From JACTMI01 sp964618415 (lineage in GTDB: Bacteria > Acidobacteriota > Thermoanaerobaculia > Multivoradales > JAGPDF01), in NCBI GenBank assembly GCA_964618415.1, contig CAZUAT010000075.1:1-11527 (forward strand): a DNA stretch of 11,527 nucleotides, given 5' to 3'. A program made the position numbers and the translations under genes. The notes beneath the pieces were generated by a model. The model had not been told where the DNA came from, ran no database searches, and worked only from the letters and a program-made list of their open reading frames with translations. Positions 1-7,981 of this stretch are shown in pieces (within the stretch, counting starts at the first letter, position 1; each line of letters starts with the position of its first letter).

Positions 1-726
1 GTTGGGGGGGCGGTTGGCGATCGTCCCGGTTGCGGTTTCGGGCATCGGCCGCGCGGTAGCGCAGAGCTGGCGCGCGGCGGGGCGCAGCTGGTGCTGGCCG
101 CGCGGCGGCAGGCCGAGCTGGCGGCGGTGGCGGCCGAGCTGAATGCCGACCGACCGGGCCGCGCCGCCGTGCAGGCCACCGACGTCGCCGACGAGGCGGC
201 GATCGAGCGGATGGTCGGCCGGGCGATCGCCGAGTTCGGTCGGGTCGACATCCTCGTCAACGCGGCCGGACTCGGCGGCTTCGCGCCCGTTCATAGACTC
301 GACGCGGCGGTGCTCGACCGCCTCTGGGCGGTCAACGTGCGCGGCGCCATCCTGGCCGCCAAGCACGTCGTGCCGATCCTCGCCGCCCAGGGCAGCGGCG
401 CCATCGTCAACATCGGCTCGGTCTCGTGCAAGCGCGGCTGGCCGCAGGGCACGCCCTACGTCGCCACGAAGTTCGCCCTGCGCGGCTTCACCGAGTGCCT
501 GCGTCAGGAGCTGCGCGACAGCGGCGTGCGCGTCGTCCTGATCTGCCCCGATCTGACCGATACCGGCTTCTTCGCCGCCTCCGGCGTGACGCTGTCGGGA
601 CGCGAGGCGCTGCTGGCGGCCGACGAGGTTGCCGCCACGGTCCGCTTCGCGCTCGAACTGCCGGCCGGCGCCGACCTCGCCGAACTCGACCTGCTGCCTG
701 CGCGGCGGCCGAAGGTGACGGCGTGA
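1..726 (+). CDS. SDR-family oxidoreductase, 5' end partial and frame-disrupted
   Basis: Classical short-chain dehydrogenase/reductase acting on an unknown carbonyl or alcohol substrate in the cytosol. From about base 64 the frame is clean: LVLAARR follows beta-2, LVNAAG is the NNAG-type motif, the catalytic Ser is encoded at 418-420, Tyr at 457-459 and Lys at 469-471 (YVATK). The Arg pair after beta-2 favours NADP(H). The cofactor loop is split between frames: IV in frame 2, PGCGFG in frame 1 (25-42), GIGRAVA in frame 2 (41-61), then ELARGG in frame 1 (64 on). Read together these give a normal TGxGxGIG Rossmann start, so small indels near 26, 41 and 62 are likely; an in-frame GTG at 91 would remove the cofactor site and is not a credible start. 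The true start may lie off the window. The stop TGA (724-726) overlaps the GTG of the next SDR, implying translational coupling. Family is certain, substrate unknown. Confidence 0.8.
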   Translation, partial: VGGAVGDRPGCGFGHRPRGSAELARGGAQLVLAARRQAELAAVAAELNADRPGRAAVQATDVADEAAIERMVGRAIAEFGRVDILVNAAGLGGFAPVHRLDAAVLDRLWAVNVRGAILAAKHVVPILAAQGSGAIVNIGSVSCKRGWPQGTPYVATKFALRGFTECLRQELRDSGVRVVLICPDLTDTGFFAASGVTLSGREALLAADEVAATVRFALELPAGADLAELDLLPARRPKVTA

Positions 727-1454
727 GTGGGGGCGGCCGGCTGGCCGGGCGGATCGCCGTCGTCACCGGCGGGGCGCGCGGGATCGGCCGCGCCACCGTC
801 GACCTCTTCCGCGCCGAGGGCGCCGAGGTGGTCGCCTGGGACCTCGACCCCGGCCCGCCCGGCGAGGAGGTACCCGGCTTCGAGTGCGTCGACGTCTCCG
901 ACCGCAACGCGGTCGCCGCCGCCGCCATCGCGCTCGGCGAACGGCTGCCCGGCGTCGACATCCTGATCAACAACGCCGGCATCAACCTGGCGCGCTCGCC
1001 CTCGGTCGCCGACCTGCGCCCCGAGGAGTGGCAGCGCCTGCTCGACGTCAACCTGAGCGGTGCGCTGCACTGCACGCAGGCGCTGCTGCCGCTGCTGCGA
1101 CGTCGCGGCGGCGGCCGGATCGTCAACTTCTCCTCGATCCTGGCGGTGGCCGGATTTCCCGGCCAGACCGCCTACGCGGCGGCCAAGGCCGGGCTGCTCG
1201 GCCTGACCCGCGTCTGGGCGCGCGAGCTCGGCCCGCTCGGCATCACCGTCAACGCCGTCGTGCCGGGCTACATCGATACTGCGATGAACAGCGCCGCGGC
1301 GGCCGACTTCCGTCGCGCCATCGTCGCGCGCACCGCGCTGCGCCGGCTCGGCAGCGCGGACGACGTGGCGCGCGTCTGCCTCTTCCTCGCCTCCGACGAC
1401 GCCGCGTTTGTGACCGGCGCCGCGGTGCCCGTCGACGGCGGCCTTACCGGCTGA
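723..1454 (+). CDS. SDR-family oxidoreductase (FabG-like)
   Basis: A complete 243-residue classical SDR, the usual length for the family. The nucleotide-binding motif TGGARGIG is at residues 15-22, NNAG at 83-86, catalytic Ser138, Tyr151 and Lys155 (YAAAK), then GPLGITVNAVVPGYIDT, and the C-terminal GAAVPVDGG typical of FabG-type tetramers. Asp40 at the end of beta-2 (VVAWD) points to NAD(H) rather than NADP(H). The GTG start at 723 is chosen because it overlaps the preceding stop as GTGA, has an AAGGTG ribosome site at 712-717, and places the Rossmann motif at the expected distance; the frame stays open upstream but that reading lies inside the first SDR. Together with its neighbour it forms a two-gene operon probably ended by the hairpin at 1462-1489. 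Fatty-acid 3-oxoacyl reduction is one possibility, but with no fatty-acid genes nearby a sugar, polyol or secondary-metabolite substrate is equally likely. Confidence 0.9.
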   Translation: MSGGGRLAGRIAVVTGGARGIGRATVDLFRAEGAEVVAWDLDPGPPGEEVPGFECVDVSDRNAVAAAAIALGERLPGVDILINNAGINLARSPSVADLRPEEWQRLLDVNLSGALHCTQALLPLLRRRGGGRIVNFSSILAVAGFPGQTAYAAAKAGLLGLTRVWARELGPLGITVNAVVPGYIDTAMNSAAAADFRRAIVARTALRRLGSADDVARVCLFLASDDAAFVTGAAVPVDGGLTG

Positions 1455-1461
1455 CCGTCCC

Positions 1462-1489
1462 GCCGGAGCCGCCGGCCGCCGGCTCCGGC
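1462..1489 (+). terminator. Putative terminator hairpin after the SDR pair
   Basis: The arms GCCGGAGCCG (1462-1471) and CGGCTCCGGC (1480-1489) are perfectly complementary with an 8-nt loop. The hairpin starts 8 bases after the SDR stop. Only two T residues follow, so it is not a classical intrinsic terminator, but its position between two apparently separate operons supports a terminating or mRNA-end role. Confidence 0.5.
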
Positions 1490-1519
1490 TTGCATCCGAC
1501 GCGGCCAAGCACCTACGAT
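1490..1519 (+). promoter_or_regulatory. Candidate promoter for the AbgT transporter (leaderless)
   Basis: TTGCAT (1490-1495) and TACGAT (1514-1519) are separated by 18 bases and resemble a weak sigma-70 -35/-10 pair (3/6 and 4/6 matches). The expected transcription start, about 7 bases after the -10, falls on the ATG at 1526. No Shine-Dalgarno sequence is visible before that ATG, which is consistent with a leaderless mRNA. The call rests on pattern and position only. Confidence 0.35.
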
Positions 1520-1525
1520 CCGCCG

Positions 1526-3100
<1,575 letters not shown>

Positions 3101-3112
3101 GAATCGATCCGC

Positions 3113-4546
3113 GTGGCCACTCCGATCCCGGCCAATCGAGCTCGGTTCACGGTCGGCGAGCTGACCGCCGCCACTGGCGGGCGCGCGATCGATCTCGAGC
3201 CGGCGATCGTCATCGAGGGGATCACCACCGACTCTCGCCGCGCTGCAGCCGGCGGGCTGTTCGTGGCGCTGCGCGGCCTGGCCCACGACGGCCACGACTA
3301 CGTGGACGCGCCGCGGGCAGCGGGAGCGGTCGTCCTGGTGGCCGGCGATGCCGGCCTGAGCGGTCCGCGGCTCGAAGTCCAGGACACGCTGCGCGCGCTG
3401 GGCGACCTGGCGCGCGCCTGGGTCGACCGCGCGTTCGCCGCCGACGGGGCGCGCCCGGTGCTCGCGATCGGAGGGGCAGCCGGAAAGACGACCACCAAGA
3501 CCCTCGCCGCCGCCGCGGTGGACGCTCTGTTCGGGGAGACGCTGGCCACCGCCGGCAACCTCAACAACCGGATCGGGGTCCCGATGACCCTGCTCACCCT
3601 CGCGCCGCAGCACCGCGCGGTCGTGCTCGAGTGTGGCACCAGCGAGCCGGGCGAGATCGCGGCGCTCGGCGCCATCGCCCGCCCCGACGTGGCGCTGGTG
3701 ATCAACGTCGGCATCGAGCACTCCGAGGGGCTCGGCTCGCTCGAACAGATCGCCGACGAGGAGGCCGCGCTGCTCGCGTCCGCTCGGCGTGTGGCGATTA
3801 CAGCGGCGGACGAGCCGCTGCTGTGCACCAGGTTGCACGCGGTCCCCGCCGCCGACCACCGCACCTTCGGCGCCCACCCACAGGCGCACGTCCGGCTGCT
3901 CGAGCGATCCACTGAGCCCGACGGTCGCACCCACCTGCGCATCGCTGCGCCGGAGGGCGAGGTCGAGGTGAGCACCGCCCTGCTCGGTGCCTCCGCGGCG
4001 GCCAACATCACCGCCGCCGCCGCCGGTGCCCTCGCGCTGCTCGGACGTCCCGCGACCGTCGCGGAACGCACTGCAGTCGGGATCGCCCTGGGCGCAGTTG
4101 CGGCCGTGCCCGGCCGCATGTGCCCGAGCCCTACGCCGGCAGGCACGCTGGTCCTCGACGACAGCTACAACTCCAACCCGCGCTCGGCCCTCGCCGCCCT
4201 CGCCACTGCGGCGGAGGTCCTCGCCCGCCGGCGCGCCACCACCCACCCGCAGGCCCGACTCCTTCTCGTCCTGGGCGACATGCTCGAACTCGGCCCCCTC
4301 GCCCCGGCCGCCCACGACGAACTGCTCGCGGCCGCCGAGGCGACGGAGGCCGCCGACCTGCTGCTGATCGGCCCGGAACTCGCCGCCGCCGTCAGCCGCC
4401 GCCCCCCCGCCACGCCCTGCCGGACCTTCCCCAGCTCCGAAGCCGCAGCGGGCGAACTTGCCGCCCTCGTCCGCCCCGGCGACATCGTCCTGGTCAAAGG
4501 CTCGCGCGGCATCCGCACCGAACAGGTCATCCCCGCCATCCCCTGA
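3113..4546 (+). CDS. murF: UDP-MurNAc-tripeptide--D-Ala-D-Ala ligase (MurF-type)
   Basis: Mur ligase of 477 residues. MurF adds D-Ala-D-Ala to UDP-MurNAc-tripeptide using ATP, the last cytosolic step of the peptidoglycan precursor. Visible order: N-terminal substrate domain with GITTDSR; the P-loop GGAAGKTTTK with Lys125; GNLNNRIGVP; ECGTSEPGEI; NVGIEHSEGLGS with His203; C-terminal domain with GR then DDSYNSNP (Asp349 on), VLGDMLELG, and LVKGSRGIRTE (Lys462). These are MurF rather than MurC/D/E hallmarks. Oddity: the segment after EGLGS reads IADEEAALL, with Glu217 where MurF proteins usually have the lysine that becomes carbamoylated. The GTG start is 12 bp after the transporter stop, without a strong ribosome site, suggesting coupling. 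It lies outside any dcw cluster, so it may be the sole murF of this genome or a paralogue with another substrate. Confidence 0.88.
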   Translation: MATPIPANRARFTVGELTAATGGRAIDLEPAIVIEGITTDSRRAAAGGLFVALRGLAHDGHDYVDAPRAAGAVVLVAGDAGLSGPRLEVQDTLRALGDLARAWVDRAFAADGARPVLAIGGAAGKTTTKTLAAAAVDALFGETLATAGNLNNRIGVPMTLLTLAPQHRAVVLECGTSEPGEIAALGAIARPDVALVINVGIEHSEGLGSLEQIADEEAALLASARRVAITAADEPLLCTRLHAVPAADHRTFGAHPQAHVRLLERSTEPDGRTHLRIAAPEGEVEVSTALLGASAAANITAAAAGALALLGRPATVAERTAVGIALGAVAAVPGRMCPSPTPAGTLVLDDSYNSNPRSALAALATAAEVLARRRATTHPQARLLLVLGDMLELGPLAPAAHDELLAAAEATEAADLLLIGPELAAAVSRRPPATPCRTFPSSEAAAGELAALVRPGDIVLVKGSRGIRTEQVIPAIP

Positions 4547-4550
4547 GAGG

Positions 4551-4758
4551 GAACAGCAAGAAGCAAAGGCGCATAGAGGGCAAGACAGCCGTGGGGGTAG
4601 GCGGGGCGGCGGGTGGCGAGGACGGGGCGCCACCGGAGCCCGCGACGCCGGCACTGCCGGCCCGGCAACCACCGCACCTGCTTTTCCCCTCTATGGAAGC
4701 TCTTGTCCGTGGGCTTGCACCCGGCGATATCGTCCGCGTTTGCATTTGCTTCTGAACA
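4551..4758. repeat. Nested inverted repeats between murF and purE
   Basis: AGAAGCAAA (4559-4567) is the exact reverse complement of 4745-4753, and CATAGAGGG (4572-4580) of 4687-4695. GAACA occurs just outside both ends (4551-4555 and 4754-4758), though with a 3-nt offset on the left. Inside lie a 7-bp GC stem (4612-4618 with 4628-4634) and the short-loop palindrome 4647-4661. It could be a small inverted-repeat (MITE-like) insertion, or simply the folded 3' end of the murF transcript plus the purE leader. The evidence is base pairing only. The flanks are AT-richer than the surroundings. Confidence 0.3.
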
Positions 4759-4794
4759 TGAAAGCCTTGTCTTTCTACGGAGGGGACCGAACCG

Positions 4795-5289
4795 ATGACA
4801 GATCAGCCGGCGCCGCGGGTCGGCATCGTGATGGGCAGCAAGAATGACTGGGGCGTGATGTCGGAGGCCAAGGCGATCCTCGACGAGTTCGGGATCGCCT
4901 GCGAGGCGCGCGTGCTGTCGGCCCACCGGACGCCCGACGAGGCGCTGGCCTGGGCGGCCGGAGCGGCCGAGCGCGGCCTGCGGGTGCTGATCGCCGGCGC
5001 CGGCGGCGCCGCCCACCTGCCCGGCGTGCTGGCGGCCAAGACGCTGCTGCCCGTCTTCGGAGTGCCGATCGATGCGACCGCTCTGCAGGGCCTCGACGCG
5101 CTGCTCGCGATCGTCCAGATGCCGAAGGGGATCCCGGTGGGCACGCTCGCGGTGGGCAAGGCGGGTGCGGCCAACGCCGCGCTGCTCGCCGTCGCAGTCC
5201 TCGCGCTCGGCGATCCGGAGCTGACCGCGCGCCTCGCCGCCTGGCGAGAGACGCGCAAGCGCGACGTGCTCGGCCAGACGCTCGACTGA
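4795..5289 (+). CDS. purE: 5-(carboxyamino)imidazole ribonucleotide mutase, PurE
   Basis: A 164-residue protein of PurE length. PurE class I converts N5-CAIR to CAIR in de novo purine synthesis, normally supplied by PurK, and assembles as a cytosolic octamer. Motifs seen: VGIVMGSKNDW (residues 9-19) for the phosphate/ribose site, LSAHRTP with His44, AGAGGAAHLPG (67-77), and a C-terminal QMPKGIPVGTLAVGKAGAANAA. The ATG at 4795 is fixed by a strong GGAGGGG ribosome site (4779-4785) 9 bases upstream. No purK follows, so either purK is elsewhere or the enzyme acts as a class II AIR carboxylase; the bacterial-type sequence favours class I. The next gene begins 78 bp downstream and has its own -10-like box, so purE is probably a separate unit or at most loosely linked to the signalling operon. 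Confidence 0.95.
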   Translation: MTDQPAPRVGIVMGSKNDWGVMSEAKAILDEFGIACEARVLSAHRTPDEALAWAAGAAERGLRVLIAGAGGAAHLPGVLAAKTLLPVFGVPIDATALQGLDALLAIVQMPKGIPVGTLAVGKAGAANAALLAVAVLALGDPELTARLAAWRETRKRDVLGQTLD

Positions 5290-5308
5290 GCCGGCCGTCC
5301 GCTTTCTG

Positions 5309-5314
5309 TACAAT
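5309..5314 (+). promoter_or_regulatory. Candidate -10 box for the hybrid kinase operon
   Basis: TACAAT lies in the 78-bp gap between purE and the kinase gene and matches TATAAT at five of six positions, in a region otherwise almost free of A/T. No convincing -35 hexamer is seen 16-18 bases upstream. If used, transcription would start near 5321 and leave a leader of about 47 nt. Confidence 0.35.
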
Positions 5315-5351
5315 CGCCGACGCACAGCGCCAGCAGCACGAAATCGCTGCG

Positions 5352-5358
5352 AAGGAGG
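5352..5358 (+). promoter_or_regulatory. Ribosome-binding site of the hybrid kinase
   Basis: AAGGAGG sits 9 bases before the GTG at 5368 and fixes that codon as the start. Confidence 0.7.
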
Positions 5359-5367
5359 CTCGCCGGC

Positions 5368-7629
5368 GTGGCCGATCGCAGTCCCACATCGCGCACGTTC
5401 GACAGCGCGCTGCGGCTGAACCTGATGGTTCAGCGCGCCCGGCTGGGCATCGGGCTGCTGATGGCCACCTTTGGCACCATCGGCTGGCTCACCGGGCTGA
5501 TCCAGTTCGACCTGCGCGAGGGGCTGATCGCCTTCGCCTTCGCGTTCAGCTCGTGGCTGGTATTCGCAGCCCTGTACCGCAGTGCCGCGCGGCGACGGCG
5601 CCCCCCTCCGCCGCACCTGGCCTGGATGCTGATCGACGTCGTCATCGTCTCCTGGTCGATCTGGATCCTGCGCGACGCCTATCCGCTGTGGCTGATCTGG
5701 TACCTGACGACGGTCACCAGCGCCGCCTTCGTCGCCGGCCGCCGCACGGCGATGATCGTCCTGACGGCCTCCTGCGCCGCCTACCTGGCGACGCTCGTCC
5801 TGCTCGGCGAAGTTCGCGGCTTCGACACCGGGCTGCTCGTCGCCGCGGCGCGCCTCGTTCTGCTGTTCGGCAGCACGTTCTTCGTGGTGCGTGGCATCAC
5901 CGACTTGAGCAGCAAGACCCGTCGGATCGCCGAGCTCGACGCCGAGAAGAGCCTCCGTCTCGAGGAACTCCACGCGCTGACCTCGGAGCTCGACCGCCGC
6001 ACCCGCGAACTGGCGCAGGCCAACCAGCGCATCGTGGAGGCCAACCGGGCCAAGAGCCAGTTCCTGGCCAATATGAGTCACGAGCTGCGCACGCCGCTCA
6101 ACTCGATCATCGGCTTCTCGGAGATCCTGTCGGAGAAACTGGCCGGCCAGATCGAGCCACGTTTCAGCAAGTTCCTCGGCAACATCCTTTCCAGCGGTCG
6201 CCACCTGCTCGGCCTGATCAACAACATCCTCGACCTCTCGAAGATCGAGGCCGGCAAGATGGAGCTGATCTTCGAGCCGATGTCGGTCAGCGACGCGATG
6301 CACGGCGTGGCGAGCGTCATGGCCGGCCTCACCGCGCAGAAGGGCGTCGTCCTCGAAGTCGAGGTCGACGACGCGCTGCCGCCCCTGGTGGCCGACCCGC
6401 CGCGCGTCAAGCAGATCCTCTACAATCTGGTTTCCAACGCAGTGAAGTTCTCCGAGTCGACGGACCCGGTGCGCATGAGCGCCCGCCTGGTCGACGCGCC
6501 GGACTCACCACTCGGCGAACCGTCGGTCCTGTTCGAGGTGGTCGACCACGGGGTAGGGATCCGCAGCGAGGACCAGCAGCTCGTCTTCGAGGAGTTCCGG
6601 CAAGTCGACGGCGGCATGACGCGCAATATGGGCGGCACCGGCCTCGGCCTGGCGCTGGTCAAACGTTTCGCCGAGATGCACGGCGGGCGCGTCGCCGTCC
6701 ACTCGGAGGCTGGAGTCGGCAGCACGTTCAGCGTCCACCTGCCGCTCGACTGCTCGCGCCACGCGGGTCGGCGGCGCGGCGACGAACCGCTCTCGTTCGG
6801 CTTCACCGTCCACGGAGTGCGTGAAGCGCTGGGTCCGGCCACGCAGCCCGCCCGGACCGTGCTGGTGGCCGAGGACGACGAGGAGTTTGCGCGCATCCTC
6901 TCCGCCGACCTCGCCGCGGCGGGCTACCATCCGATCGTGGCCCGCGACGGCGAGCAGGTGCTCGCTCTGGCCCGCGAGGCACGTCCGGATGCGATCACGC
7001 TCGATCTCGTGTTGCCGGGACGCGACGGCTGGGAGGTTCTCCTGGCGCTCAAGGCCGATCCGGAAACCTCGCGGATCCCGGTGATCATCATCAGCCTGGT
7101 CGCCAACCACGAGCTGGGCTTCGCGCTCGGAGCCGCCGACTACTTCGTCAAGCCGCTCGATCGCACCCGGTTCCTGGATCGGCTCGGCCAGCTGGCGCCG
7201 GCCTCCGGGAACCCGCAGCGCACCGCGGTGCTGATCATCGACGACGACGCGCACGTGCACGACTTCTTGACCGCCGAGCTGGACGACGCGGGCTATCGAG
7301 CCCTGTCGGCATTCAATGGCAGCGATGGTGTCGCGATGGCTGCCCGACATCGGCCCGCGGTCATCGTGCTCGACCTGGTGATGGAAGGGTTGGACGGCTT
7401 CGAGGCCGCAGCCGAGCTGCAGCGGCTCGAGGCGACGCGCAGTATTCCGCTCATCGTCTTCACAGCGCGCGAACTGTCGCCCGGCGACCGGGAGCGACTG
7501 CACGCGACGACGGCGCACCTGTTCTCCAAGGATCCCGACGACCGCCGCCGGGTGATCCATGCCGTGCAACGACTCGCCGATCTGGCGACCAACCCGGAGG
7601 ATTCGAATGCCCCGCGCCTGGGTGGTTGA
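5368..7629 (+). CDS. Membrane hybrid histidine kinase with two receiver domains
   Basis: A 753-residue sensor kinase. Six hydrophobic segments (about residues 27-46, 52-70, 84-102, 106-123, 127-146, 154-174) form an integral membrane sensor with little periplasmic sequence, followed by a probable coiled coil (about 183-232). The HisKA motif NMSHELRTPLNS contains the phospho-accepting His238. The ATPase domain has the N box (Asn357), DHGVGI (Asp393) and GGTGLGLAL (422-430). Receiver 1 has AEDDEE (502-507), phospho-acceptor Asp546 and Lys595 (VKP). Receiver 2 has IDDDA (from 624), Asp669 and Lys721, but Lys is followed by Asp rather than Pro. There is no PAS domain and no HPt domain. The GTG start is set by AAGGAGG 9 bases upstream. 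Its 3' end overlaps the DivK-like gene by 23 bp, so the products are probably made together. The signal is unknown; a membrane or electron-transport cue would suit the sensor type. Confidence 0.93.
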   Translation: MADRSPTSRTFDSALRLNLMVQRARLGIGLLMATFGTIGWLTGLIQFDLREGLIAFAFAFSSWLVFAALYRSAARRRRPPPPHLAWMLIDVVIVSWSIWILRDAYPLWLIWYLTTVTSAAFVAGRRTAMIVLTASCAAYLATLVLLGEVRGFDTGLLVAAARLVLLFGSTFFVVRGITDLSSKTRRIAELDAEKSLRLEELHALTSELDRRTRELAQANQRIVEANRAKSQFLANMSHELRTPLNSIIGFSEILSEKLAGQIEPRFSKFLGNILSSGRHLLGLINNILDLSKIEAGKMELIFEPMSVSDAMHGVASVMAGLTAQKGVVLEVEVDDALPPLVADPPRVKQILYNLVSNAVKFSESTDPVRMSARLVDAPDSPLGEPSVLFEVVDHGVGIRSEDQQLVFEEFRQVDGGMTRNMGGTGLGLALVKRFAEMHGGRVAVHSEAGVGSTFSVHLPLDCSRHAGRRRGDEPLSFGFTVHGVREALGPATQPARTVLVAEDDEEFARILSADLAAAGYHPIVARDGEQVLALAREARPDAITLDLVLPGRDGWEVLLALKADPETSRIPVIIISLVANHELGFALGAADYFVKPLDRTRFLDRLGQLAPASGNPQRTAVLIIDDDAHVHDFLTAELDDAGYRALSAFNGSDGVAMAARHRPAVIVLDLVMEGLDGFEAAAELQRLEATRSIPLIVFTARELSPGDRERLHATTAHLFSKDPDDRRRVIHAVQRLADLATNPEDSNAPRLGG
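7595..7600 (+). promoter_or_regulatory. Ribosome-binding site inside the kinase gene for the DivK-like regulator
   Basis: CGGAGG lies 6 bases before the ATG at 7607, within the last codons of the kinase gene. It selects this start over the in-frame ATG at 7559, which would add 16 residues unrelated to a receiver domain. Confidence 0.65.
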
Positions 7630-7981
7630 GGACAACGACCCCAACTTCGACCTCGTCGAATACCTGCTCGCCGAGGCCGGCTGGGGAGTCGAGCGGGCGC
7701 GCGACGGAGCCGAGTTCGAAAAGCTGCTCAGCGGCCCGGCGCCCGACGTCGTGCTGCTGGACATGCACCTGCCCGACACCTCCGGGCTCGATCTGCTGGG
7801 ACGCCTGCGCGACGCCGCCCACCTGCGCGGAGTGCGGGTTCTGGCCCTCACGGCGCACGCCATGCGAGGCGATCGGGAGCGGTTCCTGGCAGCGGGCTGC
7901 GACGGCTACATCTCGAAGCCGATCGACACCGCGACCTTCCTCGCCGAGCTCGGCACTGCGGGGAGAGGAGGCGACACATGA
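7607..7981 (+). CDS. Single-domain response regulator, DivK-like
   Basis: A 124-residue stand-alone receiver with no output domain. It opens with WVVEDNDPNFDLVEYLL, the acidic pocket and NxxN-like pattern of DivK/CheY-type receivers. Phospho-acceptor Asp52 lies in LLDMHLPDTSG, the switch Thr82 in LTAHAM, and Lys104 in YISKPI. ALTAHAMRGD followed by GCDGYISKPI is typical of DivK-type proteins found beside hybrid kinases. It overlaps the kinase gene by 23 bp and the next gene by ATGA, so all three are translationally coupled. Likely role: it takes phosphate from the kinase or its receivers and acts by protein contact, or works as a phosphate sink or shuttle toward the downstream HD-GYP protein. 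That link is an inference from gene order. Confidence 0.92.
   Translation: MPRAWVVEDNDPNFDLVEYLLAEAGWGVERARDGAEFEKLLSGPAPDVVLLDMHLPDTSGLDLLGRLRDAAHLRGVRVLALTAHAMRGDRERFLAAGCDGYISKPIDTATFLAELGTAGRGGDT

Noticed and set aside
4547..4794. Purine riboswitch upstream of purE
   Set aside because: I see no three-way junction with the conserved purine-aptamer loops; only inverted repeats and GC stems are present.
4165..6303. Long minus-strand open frame opposite murF, purE and the kinase start
   Set aside because: It crosses three unrelated genes and two intergenic regions, shows no domain, and has no ribosome site; a GC artefact.
7559..7606. Upstream ATG at 7559 as start of the DivK-like gene
   Set aside because: The extra 16 residues are not receiver-like, and a good ribosome site precedes the ATG at 7607, which starts directly at beta-1.
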